Assembly (NCBI GenBank): GCA_964619885.1
Contig: CAZUGA010000037.1
Coordinates: 1-48,819 of the forward strand
Direction: 5' to 3'
From: CAZUGA01 sp964619885
GTDB lineage: Bacteria > Pseudomonadota > Gammaproteobacteria > Methylococcales > UBA1147
DNA length: 48,819 bases
The notes below the pieces were generated by a model that did not search any database, was not told where the DNA came from, and saw only the letters and a program-made list of their open reading frames with translations. Positions 25,401-35,000 of the stretch are shown here, piece by piece (within the stretch, counting starts at the first letter, position 1; each line of letters starts with the position of its first letter). A program made the position numbers and the translations under genes.

Positions 25401-26205
25401 CGTCAAAACCAGGAGCACCGGCGGTATTATGGTATAACCCCTTTTTACCAAACTCGCCTTTTCTATATTTGTGTCGTTGCTTTCTATCGCGCATTCCACC
25501 ATTCGTCCGCGCACCAGCCTGAGCCGTTTGAAAATACACTTCCGGTTTAAATTCATCCCAACGCTGGTGTGACCAACCCTGACCAGGGGGACGTCCTTCA
25601 GCGGGAGGATCATCCAAACGACGACCCAAAAACGATTCGATCTCGGATTGCCATGGATTGAGATCCTTGGTATTCGAGAACTTCGTCGGTGTAGGCCAAA
25701 TGCGCTGTTTGAGAAAGCGGTCAAGCTTTTTACTTTTTGGCGCACTCTGAGCGTCTTTCGGAGCGGGTAACGACCGCCATCTGCGCGGGCGTCGTTTTTT
25801 AAATTTCAATCGCTTTGTGCCAAACTCCTCAAAGCGTAACATCTTTTGGCTAAATGCTTGTGCGCCAAACAATGGACTCGGAGCACCGTTGGTTGGAATA
25901 TTAAATTTACCGTCATCGCGTTGTTGTTCCTCCGGTAACACGTTGTTGTGTTCCGTATCGGCAACGGATTCGGTAACACCTCCTTCGAATGCGGCTTGGT
26001 TTGCATCGGGGAGTCCTTCGGGTAGATCTCCTGTCACTAATTCAGTGAACCTTGACGGATCATGGTCGGGTGGGAACGGGTTGCCGGAATCAGCATCCCC
26101 ATAAACATTGGTGGCACAAAAACAGGCCGCCAACAGTGTGGTTCCTAGACGTTGTCGAAATCGCTGTGAAGTATCATAAATACTGGAATGATATCGTTTT
26201 GCCAT
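22456..26205 (-). CDS. Very large secreted multicopper oxidase
   Basis: About 1249 residues from the ATG at 26205, which has GGAG 9 bp upstream; the ATG at 26214 is too close to that site. A signal-like N-terminus is followed by a long Pro/charged region (about 40-220). Numbered from that earlier ATG (subtract 3 for 26205), all four copper-ligand motifs are present: TTHEHNGH (337-344), HWFHDHM (409-415), SHPVHIH (738-744) and HCHNTQHEDHAM (798-809). A DDDGDGKAD calcium-type loop lies near 620. About 440 residues follow the last copper motif, where ordinary laccase-type enzymes stop. Size and neighbourhood (SCO plus cytochrome c) recall the large bacterial oxidases linked to Mn(II) oxidation. 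The substrate here is unknown; metal oxidation is inference. Confidence 0.9.
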   Translation of the reverse strand: MAKRYHSSIYDTSQRFRQRLGTTLLAACFCATNVYGDADSGNPFPPDHDPSRFTELVTGDLPEGLPDANQAAFEGGVTESVADTEHNNVLPEEQQRDDGKFNIPTNGAPSPLFGAQAFSQKMLRFEEFGTKRLKFKKRRPRRWRSLPAPKDAQSAPKSKKLDRFLKQRIWPTPTKFSNTKDLNPWQSEIESFLGRRLDDPPAEGRPPGQGWSHQRWDEFKPEVYFQTAQAGARTNGGMRDRKQRHKYRKGEFGKKGLYHNTAGAPGFDGTTDGIDVKFHPNMPVQESTALWTFDGTFPPKLLNVRYGESVLMRHYNALPIDVAANKGFGVHTITTHEHNGHNPAESDGYANSFYFPGQYYDYRWPMVIAGNDSINTDASDPRAGAPDGRGGIKKLPGDWRETMSTHWFHDHMLDFTAQNVYKGNVAMMNYYSALDRGNESIDDGVNLRFPSGTALDWGNRDYDVNLVLAEKAWDREGQLWFNPFNQNGFIGDVMTVNWLFKPYMDVRSRKYRFRLLNGSVSRYFKVGLMDERGNPVPFYMIANDGNIMEHTVYFENGELPTQGIAERYDIIIDFSKFKPGDKLYMVNLLQHKDGQATDRAIAMADIASGNYSPKTKDDDGDGKADRWVGGDPVVGKFMEFRVHEYNGKDRSMNPAEYVAGKQQMIPLRRPNEEELANALHRTFEFEKQPTDDAPWSMETDGGKGFGMDPRRLSSAPSKDSEGLEVWRLVNSGTWSHPVHIHFEEGIVLRRNGKEPPEWEKWARKDVYRIGPQPDSGDVVELALRFREFAGTFMEHCHNTQHEDHAMLLRWDIEHPGQVKLMPTPLPSWDGVSYVDTVALPTARLGDGVGQYGPRLDPVSVWVRDAVIGELDNVRDNPIGDALTIPEPDNERGTVTFPLTKGTNVDAEGNETDVWFFLHDVSDEKLADELGLAWAGALAKAPEAATSEAKVSENGDWTFIGDLPNPVWARDENPEGIPNVDDNNTYSPLRRVNFGGKDVVFNAIIIKWGDNPWEHNRIDESCLSFPDLPANTKCFYNGREWGALHASGHVLELVTEGENPHVTMKLHKSWSGEGDYLPYYIVMDTYPFGPSMAMGVPYVPKHKFLAAAAVPLIQFLPPQPIRDSYPRTPEDGNGILGGGPFGSQVGVPSYFMPEDDYSPMWHIGFAHWLTPATDSVGVVKGLEQLKELRADGVLEVIEWPPAVAAPNIGNNNYNFDNLESPHVVNCPTPFTIDSAIHRVRGLLDQGGENL

Positions 26206-26490
26206 AAGAAACATCTCCTTTATAGCTTAGATTTGATGACATCCTGCCATCGAGGTAGTGACGCAATCCAAATAGTTTGCAGAACGCGGAGTAACATGGA
26301 TAGCTGGCAGTTACAATATCGTTTATGACGCAGACTATCGGTGAAATGATAAATAAGAAGATGGTGTAAAATTACCGGGACAGACTACATCTTTGAGAAA
26401 GAATATTTCGCCTCATGGTAGATGCAGAACCCTTGAACCCTATAGATTGTCCGTTGATTTCGCGCAAGCACGCAGATTGGAGAGTGCCTA

Positions 26491-29400
26491 TTAGGGTTGT
26501 TTTTTTGCTTCGGCGAATGCCAGATACAACGGTGGCACCAAAAACAAATTGAGTATCGTCGACGTCACCAGGCCTCCAACAATGACAACTGCCATTGGGT
26601 ATTCGATTTCATGACCCGGCAAATTACCTTGGAAAATAATCGGTAATAAGGCCAGACCCGCAGTCGATGCTGTCATTAATATGGGTACCAAACGCTCCTT
26701 CGCACCACGAACGACCAAACCCAAACCAAAGCGCTCATCTTCAAATTCTTGCAAATGCTCAAAATGGCTGACCAACATGATTCCATTGCGCGCGGCAATG
26801 CCTAATACCGTCACAAAACCCACCAAAGAACCCAGCGACAAAACACCTCCGCTTAAAAATGCGCCTATCACCCCGCCGATCAATGCAAATGGCAGGGTCA
26901 AACCAATCAACAGGACCAATCGAGTCGAACCGAATTCGACGTGCAGTAACGCAAGAACCCCAATCAATGCGATCAACGATAACATCATCAACCTTTGACT
27001 GGCTTGTTTGCGTTCCGCATATTCACCTAATAGTTCGGGATGGTAGCCTTGCTGGAAAGAGATCGATTGCAATCGTTTTTCAATCTCCGCAGCAACCGAA
27101 CCCAAATCCTTACCCCGAACATTACAGGTCACGTCAATACGCCTCGAGGCACCTTCGCGCTTTATCGTATTCGGTGTTGGGACAATTTCTATTTGGGCGA
27201 CCGTTTTTAGCGCAACCGGCGTTCCTAACGCTGTTTCAATGCGTAATTCCTTGAGCGCGTTCAAGTCAGACCGTACTTTGGGCTCGCCCCATACCGAAAT
27301 ACCAATTACCTTTTGTTGTTGGTAGAGCTCGCCGACCAGACGACCCTTGACTAAAGTGTTGATCGACTCACGAATTTGCCCCGGAGTTAAACCAAATTGA
27401 GCCGCGGCATCGTTATCCACTCGAACTTGAATTTGTGGTACCAAGACTTGCGGTTCGACCTTGAGATCCACAACCCCATCCACCGATTTGATCGATGTTG
27501 CTATTTCTTGGGCTTTTTCACGAAGCACCTGCATATCCGGTCCAAAAACCCTAACCACTATGGTCGCGCTGGCACCGCTTAGAACTTCTTTGATTCGTTC
27601 TTTCAGGTAGGTCAATACATCGCGGTACAGTCCTGGATAGCCGTCTACCACCTCTTGGACTTTTGTCAGCGTCGAATCATAATCCACGTCCGGATCAAGG
27701 CTGATCCACAACTCGGTAAAATTTGGCCCGACCACCTCATCGGCGACTTCCGCGCGCCCGATGTGAGAACCAAAATTGCGTACCCCCGGAATGGCTCTGA
27801 GTTCTTTACTCGCGCTAATGGTGATTCTACGCATGGCTTCGAGTGAAGTCCCTGGTTTCTCAACCCAATGCATCAGAAAATCGCGTTCTTTAAAATTGGG
27901 TAGAAACTCCTCTCCCAATTGGGTCAGCGCCAGACCGGTCAAAACGAACGTCGATGCCAATAAAATTACTGCCCAACGGACGCTCCCCGCACAGCGCGGT
28001 AAAACCGCACTGTATCGGTCCTTCAACCAATTGACAACCGGAGGCTCGCGCCGACGTTTCGGAGCACCTGGCAGCAACCACAAGCATAGCGCCGGTGTTA
28101 CAGTCAGGGCGACACACAAGGATGCAATTATCGCGAGCACATACGAGAAGGCTAGCGGACGGAAAAACGTACCCGCCAAGCCCCCCATAAAAAAAACCGG
28201 GAGAAATACCAACACCACAATCATACTGGCAAACACAACCGCACTGCGAACCTCGAGTGAAGCTGCCAATACGACTTTAAACGGCGATTGCGGAGAATCT
28301 TTAAGGCGATTTAAACGCAAACGCCGCGAGATGTTTTCGACATCTATAATCGCATCATCCACCACTTCTCCGACAGCAATAACCAGTCCGGCTAACACCA
28401 TGGTATTCATCGTACTACCCCAGAGGTACAACACGACCCCAGCGGCAAGCAACGATAAGGGAATCGCCGATAAGCTGATCACCGCCGTGCGCCAGTCATA
28501 CAGAAAAATAACCAGAATGATCACAACTAGCACACATCCGGCCAACAATGCATTACCCAGATTATCAATCGATTGCTCTATGAATGTCGCAGGACGAAAA
28601 ATTGTCGAATCCACTTCAACATTTTCGAGACCCGGTTTCAGGGTCTCAAGCGCCGCCTCTACATTGCGGGTGACATCCAGAGTATTACCCCAGGGTTGCT
28701 TTTCGACGATCAACAGCAAGCCAGGACCATCATTGATCACCGCATCTCCAATCGGGGGAGGATACCCTACGACAACATCGGCAACATCGCCTAAGCGCAG
28801 GGGTATCCCGTTGCTAAAACGAACTACAGTTCTTGCTAGTTCCTCGGGTGATTCGATTGTGGCCTGATGCCTTAGCGCGATACGTTGATTGGGGGTATCC
28901 ATGAAACCACCGGCGGAAATCACCGCCGCCCCACCGGCCGCGTTAATCACTTCAGTCAAAGATACATTCAACGCATTTAATCGATCCGGATCAACCAATA
29001 CCTGGAATTGACGGTCGCGCTGTCCCCAAATAGCTACATTCGCAACCCCCGGAACCGCCATCAAACGTGGGCGTATGGTCCACAAAGCCAAATCACTAAG
29101 CGCCATTTGATCCAATGTCTCCGACCAAATTCCGATCTTTAACGCGCGACTGGTAGACGATAATGGCGGTAAAATAATCGGCGTATTGGCAACCGAGGGT
29201 AAACGTCCGGCTGCAATTGCAAGACGTTCTTGGACCAGTTGCCGGGCTCGCATTAAGTCGGTATCACGCTGAAATATCAATTTTATGGACGATAAACCCA
29301 GCACAGACTTTGACCGCATGGTCTTTAACCATGACGTGCCATTCAATGCATACTCCAACGGCAAGGTGACTAGGCTTTCAACTTCTTCAGTCGACAGCCC

Positions 29401-29562
29401 AGGTGCCTCTGTTTGAATTTCCACCAAAGGAGGGGCAAACTCCGGGAATACATCGAGCGGAATCTCACGAACCAAATTGGCACCGACAAAGGTTAGTAAT
29501 ATTGCGGCAACGACGACCAATACACGCAGGCGTAACGCAGCGGAAATTATCCAGCTGAGCAT
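26491..29562 (-). CDS. Heavy-metal-type RND efflux permease (CzcA/CusA superfamily)
   Basis: 1023 residues with the RND plan: helix 1 (about 10-30), a large periplasmic loop, helices 2-7 (about 335-515), a second loop, and helices 8-12 near the C-terminus. The proton-relay region of helix 4 reads VGEVVDDAIIDVEN (D402, D403, E409), aligning with VGAMVDAAIVMIEN of CusA. The region around CusA Met573 reads IKEVLSGASA, without the methionine, so a CusA-like copper triad is not obvious. It forms an operon with the adaptor 2 bp upstream and the outer-membrane factor. The substrate cannot be assigned from sequence; a divalent or other soft metal is likely from the subfamily and neighbours. Confidence 0.92.
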   Translation of the reverse strand: MLSWIISAALRLRVLVVVAAILLTFVGANLVREIPLDVFPEFAPPLVEIQTEAPGLSTEEVESLVTLPLEYALNGTSWLKTMRSKSVLGLSSIKLIFQRDTDLMRARQLVQERLAIAAGRLPSVANTPIILPPLSSTSRALKIGIWSETLDQMALSDLALWTIRPRLMAVPGVANVAIWGQRDRQFQVLVDPDRLNALNVSLTEVINAAGGAAVISAGGFMDTPNQRIALRHQATIESPEELARTVVRFSNGIPLRLGDVADVVVGYPPPIGDAVINDGPGLLLIVEKQPWGNTLDVTRNVEAALETLKPGLENVEVDSTIFRPATFIEQSIDNLGNALLAGCVLVVIILVIFLYDWRTAVISLSAIPLSLLAAGVVLYLWGSTMNTMVLAGLVIAVGEVVDDAIIDVENISRRLRLNRLKDSPQSPFKVVLAASLEVRSAVVFASMIVVLVFLPVFFMGGLAGTFFRPLAFSYVLAIIASLCVALTVTPALCLWLLPGAPKRRREPPVVNWLKDRYSAVLPRCAGSVRWAVILLASTFVLTGLALTQLGEEFLPNFKERDFLMHWVEKPGTSLEAMRRITISASKELRAIPGVRNFGSHIGRAEVADEVVGPNFTELWISLDPDVDYDSTLTKVQEVVDGYPGLYRDVLTYLKERIKEVLSGASATIVVRVFGPDMQVLREKAQEIATSIKSVDGVVDLKVEPQVLVPQIQVRVDNDAAAQFGLTPGQIRESINTLVKGRLVGELYQQQKVIGISVWGEPKVRSDLNALKELRIETALGTPVALKTVAQIEIVPTPNTIKREGASRRIDVTCNVRGKDLGSVAAEIEKRLQSISFQQGYHPELLGEYAERKQASQRLMMLSLIALIGVLALLHVEFGSTRLVLLIGLTLPFALIGGVIGAFLSGGVLSLGSLVGFVTVLGIAARNGIMLVSHFEHLQEFEDERFGLGLVVRGAKERLVPILMTASTAGLALLPIIFQGNLPGHEIEYPMAVVIVGGLVTSTILNLFLVPPLYLAFAEAKKQP

Positions 29563-29564
29563 AA

Positions 29565-30614
29565 TTATTTACCGACGCCGAATTCGGTTCCAAACAATTC
29601 CGCCGCACCGGTCGTAACCACCGGTGTACCGATTGCTAGACCTTTGTCCAACACGGCTAGACCGTCCTGAATGTAGAGCACACGCGTCCGTAAGCGCGCG
29701 TATGTTAAATCGTCTATCTTGGCATACACCCACGAATTTCCGTGTACATCGCGCAATATCGCGGACCATGGCACTACGTTTCCATCGGTTTGTTTGATCA
29801 GTGGTATCTCCACCCCAACCCGTTGATTGGGTCTGAATTTTCCATTTGGATTACTCACTTGGTAAAAAACATCCACGGTAGAGGCATCTGCGCGGGCAAA
29901 TTGTGGTGCGGCAGAAATGGGCATCGCTTGAAAAGCTGTCGCATCCAAGTTCGCCCCCAACCGCCCCAAACGTGCAGGTGCGCTTAAATCCAGATCTTCA
30001 ACGTCGTTGACGAAGACCGATACCCTAAGCCACAAGTCCTCTCGAGTATTTGTAGCTAACGCAGGCGGCCCCAGCAATGCTCGGCGGTTTTTCATGGTTT
30101 GTAAATCTGCGGCCGCTATGGCGTAGTCGGCTCGCGCCTGATCCAAACTCTTCTGACTCCCTGCTCGATCCGCGACCAGTTTTTCCGCCCGCTTAAGTGA
30201 AATCTTAGCATTGTTTAACCGCACAACCGCCGCATTGACGCGGCCATCGGCATCGATCTGGGATTCAGCAATGCGCACCAGCTCAGAAGGATTCATTATT
30301 GCTGTAATGCCTTGGACCGATTGGCTGTCGTTACCCTGTTTTGAAAGGTTATCCGCACTAATCGCGGGCAATAAAATTTCCCCAGAATACTTTCGATAAC
30401 GCAGCACCGGTTGCTGCACGACAGGGACAGTTTTAATCCCCAAACGCTGCTCTGCTTTTGTAGTCAGTTTTATTCTGTTTAAGCTTAATTCATCACCCGG
30501 TTTATCAACCACGGCTGGGGGATTTGTTTTGCTATTTGACGCAGCTTCCAGCGCCACTGTTTTGCACAAGAATAGGATGAAAATCATAATGACAAATCGG
30601 TTCATCTGCTTCAT
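29565..30614 (-). CDS. RND periplasmic adaptor (membrane fusion protein)
   Basis: 349 residues with an N-terminal signal (about 6-25), a beta/lipoyl region, and a coiled-coil hairpin (about 105-175, alanine-rich heptads such as RLNNAKISLKRAEKLVADRAGSQ). A beta-barrel and a membrane-proximal domain (VVTTGAAELFG) follow. It links the permease to the outer-membrane factor. It lacks the His/Met-rich N-terminal metal-binding extension found in some CusB/CzcB proteins. It lies 16 bp after the outer-membrane factor gene. Confidence 0.9.
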   Translation of the reverse strand: MKQMNRFVIMIFILFLCKTVALEAASNSKTNPPAVVDKPGDELSLNRIKLTTKAEQRLGIKTVPVVQQPVLRYRKYSGEILLPAISADNLSKQGNDSQSVQGITAIMNPSELVRIAESQIDADGRVNAAVVRLNNAKISLKRAEKLVADRAGSQKSLDQARADYAIAAADLQTMKNRRALLGPPALATNTREDLWLRVSVFVNDVEDLDLSAPARLGRLGANLDATAFQAMPISAAPQFARADASTVDVFYQVSNPNGKFRPNQRVGVEIPLIKQTDGNVVPWSAILRDVHGNSWVYAKIDDLTYARLRTRVLYIQDGLAVLDKGLAIGTPVVTTGAAELFGTEFGVGK

Positions 30615-30630
30615 TTTTCGATTTTAACTC

Positions 30631-32025
30631 CTATTTTTGTACCAAGATTAAATCCAACCGCCCACCCAAACTTCGCTCCAATTCAGCAACGGCTCGCCTT
30701 AATGCAGCAATGGATTCCGCTTCGCGGCGCTTGGCTTCGAACAAATTCCAGGTTGCATCTAATACTGGGAGCATCGACGTCTCTCCTGCTGCGTATGCTT
30801 TATTGGCCTGTTCCACAGTCCTTTCCAACGGCTTCTTCATTTCATCACGCCAGGCCAGAATACTTTGTTTAGCCTGTAGATATCGCGCGAATGCTTGCCT
30901 AACCTCCATAGCAATTTGATCGCGTAGCGCGGCGTAACGATGACCGGCTCTTTGTAGTTGAGTTTTACTGCGCGCAATCCCGGCTTGGTTACGGTCAAAT
31001 ATCGGTATAGGGAGCTCAGCTCCCGGCCCCACCTCAAACATATTTTCTGAGCCTTTGCTATTCGAATCAAACATACCGGTCAAAGTATAAATTTCGGATT
31101 CAGCCAAACCTGCATTTTCTCCAGCAACTTCAATTGCAATTTCAGCAGCGCGCAAATCCGGCCGACCCGCTAGGGCATCCTCGAGTAATTGAGCCACAGT
31201 TCTGGATAAAACGGGCGGGTAATACGAATCAGGCTGGATAAATTTGACCTCCGAAAACGCTAAACCTGTAAGCCGCCGTAAACTTTCATGGGTCACGGTA
31301 ATTTCATAGACGAGTAGGGATGCCTCCAGCTTGGCCTGTAGCGCGGTGTTGGTGGCGGTCGCTACATCCAATTCGCTCACTTCGCCAGCTCGATAACGAG
31401 CATCGGCCAACGCGGCAGACTGCGCGAGTACATCGGCTGATTGATCAGCAATATTCGCGCGCATTTGGGCAAGCTGAAGTTCTGCAAAAGCCAATTTGAC
31501 GTCACGAATTACATCCAGTCCATTTTGCACCAAATTTTTCGTGACCCGCTCTAATTCTAATTCTGCAATATCAATACGTTGTGGTCTAAGCCACAATGAT
31601 TCGAGTGGATAACGAATTGTAAATTCCAGTTGCTTGGGGCCAAGCGGAAAAAAAAGGGACAAATTCGGATTGGGTAGAATCTCGGCGCGTAACAAATTGG
31701 CATTGGCCAAACCCAAATCGGTCAATGTTTCCTGAAAAACCGCATTGTTCCATAACGCTAATCTGATTGCATCGTCCTCGGTTATTCCTTTAGCCAGATC
31801 AATTCCCGTTGGCAATTTCAATGTTTTAGGTTCAGTTTTCTCAGTCAACTGATAACCGCTACGGGCGTTTACACTATCCGATACTTCATCGAGTGAAATA
31901 GATTTACCACCGCAGCCCGACAGCAAAAAGCCGATTACGAAAAAGGATAACGCGTTTTTGGCATTAAATTGACGCAGAAAAATACACGCGGTGCCCAAAA
32001 AATTTTTAACCCAAATTGCTCTCAT
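30631..32025 (-). CDS. TolC-family outer-membrane efflux lipoprotein
   Basis: 464 residues with a lipobox (LLSGC) after a hydrophobic stretch, unusually far in (about residue 38). Two TolC-type repeats follow, with long helices (AELQLAQMRANIADQSADVLAQ; YAALRDQIAMEVRQAFARYLQ). As the channel of the RND pump it spans the outer membrane as a trimer. It begins 59 bp after the stop of the PgsB-like gene, so read-through from the polymer operon is possible. Confidence 0.9.
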   Translation of the reverse strand: MRAIWVKNFLGTACIFLRQFNAKNALSFFVIGFLLSGCGGKSISLDEVSDSVNARSGYQLTEKTEPKTLKLPTGIDLAKGITEDDAIRLALWNNAVFQETLTDLGLANANLLRAEILPNPNLSLFFPLGPKQLEFTIRYPLESLWLRPQRIDIAELELERVTKNLVQNGLDVIRDVKLAFAELQLAQMRANIADQSADVLAQSAALADARYRAGEVSELDVATATNTALQAKLEASLLVYEITVTHESLRRLTGLAFSEVKFIQPDSYYPPVLSRTVAQLLEDALAGRPDLRAAEIAIEVAGENAGLAESEIYTLTGMFDSNSKGSENMFEVGPGAELPIPIFDRNQAGIARSKTQLQRAGHRYAALRDQIAMEVRQAFARYLQAKQSILAWRDEMKKPLERTVEQANKAYAAGETSMLPVLDATWNLFEAKRREAESIAALRRAVAELERSLGGRLDLILVQK

Positions 32026-32084
32026 CTTTCAAATTCACGTTCCAACCGGACACCTTCGGACAATCAAAAGCATACCCCTCTAAA

Positions 32085-35000
32085 TTAAGATCGTTTGAAG
32101 GTTTTTCGGAAACCTGCTGCCAACCAACCGCCTTTTTGCCGCTTGTTCAGGGCTTGCAATTCCAATACCGCTCGATCATGACTGATCCGTTCGGCCGCCA
32201 TGTCTTGATAAATTCGGTTGGCCTTTTTGCGTCGTTTCACCGCGTCACCCGCGTCCAAAAAGGCCTCCAGAAATTCTATTATTTTGGAAAATTTGTTATT
32301 GCTTTGCACAACCGTCATTTGCGAACGTGCCTTTGCCAAAGCGTTATCCAAATTTTGGGTAATCAATTTTAGTTCTGCCTGATAGCGTTCATTTTGAGCA
32401 ATGGCACTATCCTTTACCTGGGTTACGGTATCACGGACAGTTTCCTCGCATACAACACCATATTCTTGGAACGATGCCAACGCGCGAAGCCCCTTATCTG
32501 CAATTTTAGAATCTGAATCGGCTAATTGTTCACAAGCTCTATAGCAAGCTTCCCAGGCTTGCCACCGATAGACAAAATCAAGACCGGTACCCTTGATATT
32601 CTGCATTCCGATAATACGATTGTAAAATCCTGGTGGCGTTTCATCGCAAATGTGTTCTATGACTTTGTTTCCTGTTGCATAATAATCCTCCACGGTAAAT
32701 AGTTTCCGTTGAAACCAATTCCAAAGCAAGTCACGAAACTCTTCATTGAGGCCCGTAGAAATATTTGCCGATGCAGCATCAAGTTTATTGACAAAACCCT
32801 GATAGCTTTCCAATAAATCAATATCGCAACGTAAATACTTTAATATCTCCGGCGCACAAGTTATCTCCGCCTGACTCAATCGTTGTTCCAGTTGTTCACT
32901 TTGCTGCCACAATTCGCATAAACTTTCGATATCTTCTGAATTACAGACCGGTTCTAGCATGGTCCTAAGACGCGTTAGCAGCAAATCCTCCCGGAATGGC
33001 ACGCGAAAACGTTGCGCCATTGCATGTAAGATTTCCTTGGGTGATTCGTCCTGATCACCAACCAAGTTAACTTCTGCAATCCATTCAGCCCAAGACTCCC
33101 GAATATATCCGTTAAGGCCAGCCAAATTATTCCCTATCAATATACACCGGTCGAAACAAATATCTTTGGCCACTATGCTGCCGAAAACACGGGATCTTGC
33201 GATACGATCGGCTCGATTGTTGATCACTACAGTAATCCATAACCCCGGGTCTTTTTCCAGATTGGTCTTATCGAATTTCAAGCGGGTCCAATTCCCCAAA
33301 CAACCAAATCGTTCATTCGCCGACATCCCATTTACAAACTCCAATTTCCGGGTACGCCAAGCTGCACACGGATAAGTTTTGAGTACCCCCAAATCGGCAA
33401 CCACACGGTCCGCCATCTCCTTTAAGGCAAAATCCCGGGGGATCTCCAATTCATCAGCCATAGACAAAACCAGTGCAATATTGCAAGGGTGTTCATCGTA
33501 GGGAAATCGATCCAAAACATCCGGTGCAAGTATCCCGGATTGTAGCCAATCTACTCGATGAATTTCTGTATTAAGCTCTAGTGCGGCGAATTCCAGAATC
33601 GGGTACATCTGTTCCTCGCTGGTCAGCAAGGTTGAATTACGCGGAATAAAATTGGTCATCACTTGCGGAATGTTGATTCCAGCCGGTCCCTGCAAATCTT
33701 CGTGGTCCGGGTAGGTATTGGTGATGGTTGCAATATCATCGCGCATCCACTGCCGCTGTAATAATTCTACATAAGACGGTGTCAGACCCATACATTCCCA
33801 AAGGAATACCTCGCAATCCAACTTTTCGGACAGACATACCAAATTGTGCTGCTCCCATATAGTCGCTTTGTCGTACGGACGAAACAAGAACATTTCTTTG
33901 ACATCACCATAGGGATGCGCATGCAAAAACATTGCTTCACAACCCGATGTTTTAGAAACCATGGCATAACCCAGCGCATTTAATAATGCAGCCTTGATCC
34001 GTTCTGTTCCCGATTTACCCCGTGTACCCCATCCCCCTACAACTAAAGGTATGCTGCGACGCGCGACCTGAATTTTACGGTATTGATAAATATGTTTTCC
34101 GACAAAATAGGAAATAACCACCGCCAAAAATATAGCCAATTCATACAGCGAATTTTCGTAGATGGAAAAAAAATAATCGCGGAATCTAGACCAAACTTGC
34201 TCATCCGGTAACAAAAATCCTGCCGGGAAAAAACGCCTAACCGCAGGGTCTTCAGATACGGTACCTGCATCTGTCGCGTGCCCCCTGTAAAGGATCTTGA
34301 TTCCGAGCGCATGCAAAGCCTGTAAATAGCTATCGGGCGAATCCTGACCATCCTCTTTCCAATTGCGCAAATTAGCGTAATGGCGAAAATTCAAGGTCAA
34401 CTGTAACCATGCCCGAACCCGAGTAATGCAAGAACGGGGCGGTACGACTTCAGTGACGCCTTCACTGCTGTAAAGATAGATCGGTTGGCCGGAAAAATTT
34501 CTGGGAAGCGCGGAAATCACTTCGTCTACCAATGGGAGATACCCCCGCCAACCATCTTCTTCCGAAATATAGAGTGGTTCTCCGGGTACTCTGGTTTCGG
34601 CAAGCTCGGATACGATCGTAGATGGCGCACGTATGGCCCCATAAAATTGCCTGCCTGTAGTGTGTGAATGGGCTTGTCTTTTATCCGGCGATGGATTGCG
34701 GCACTCATAGATCAGGCGCCAAAACCTGAACCCAAAAATGTGTCCACGCGTCAAAAACCGTCCAAACCAACTAGTTTCGACTTCGTATCCAAAATCATCT
34801 TGTGCCAGCACGGACATGACCCGTCCCAGGGTTGGATCGGCCACATCTGAAAATTTCTTCGGCAAACGACGTGATCGTCCAGGCTTAACCTGCCCAACAG
34901 TTGCTTTTAATTCTCGATAGCAGGTTCGCGCCTCGGCATTATTTAAACACCAAAGCCTCTCTCTTGTTTGGCTAGCCCATCGCCGAACAGATAGAGAATC

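Noticed and set aside
27776..28867. 363-codon open frame on the plus strand
   Set aside because: It is exactly antisense to the RND permease, and its composition (Thr/Ser/Arg-rich, no domain) is typical of a frame shadow.
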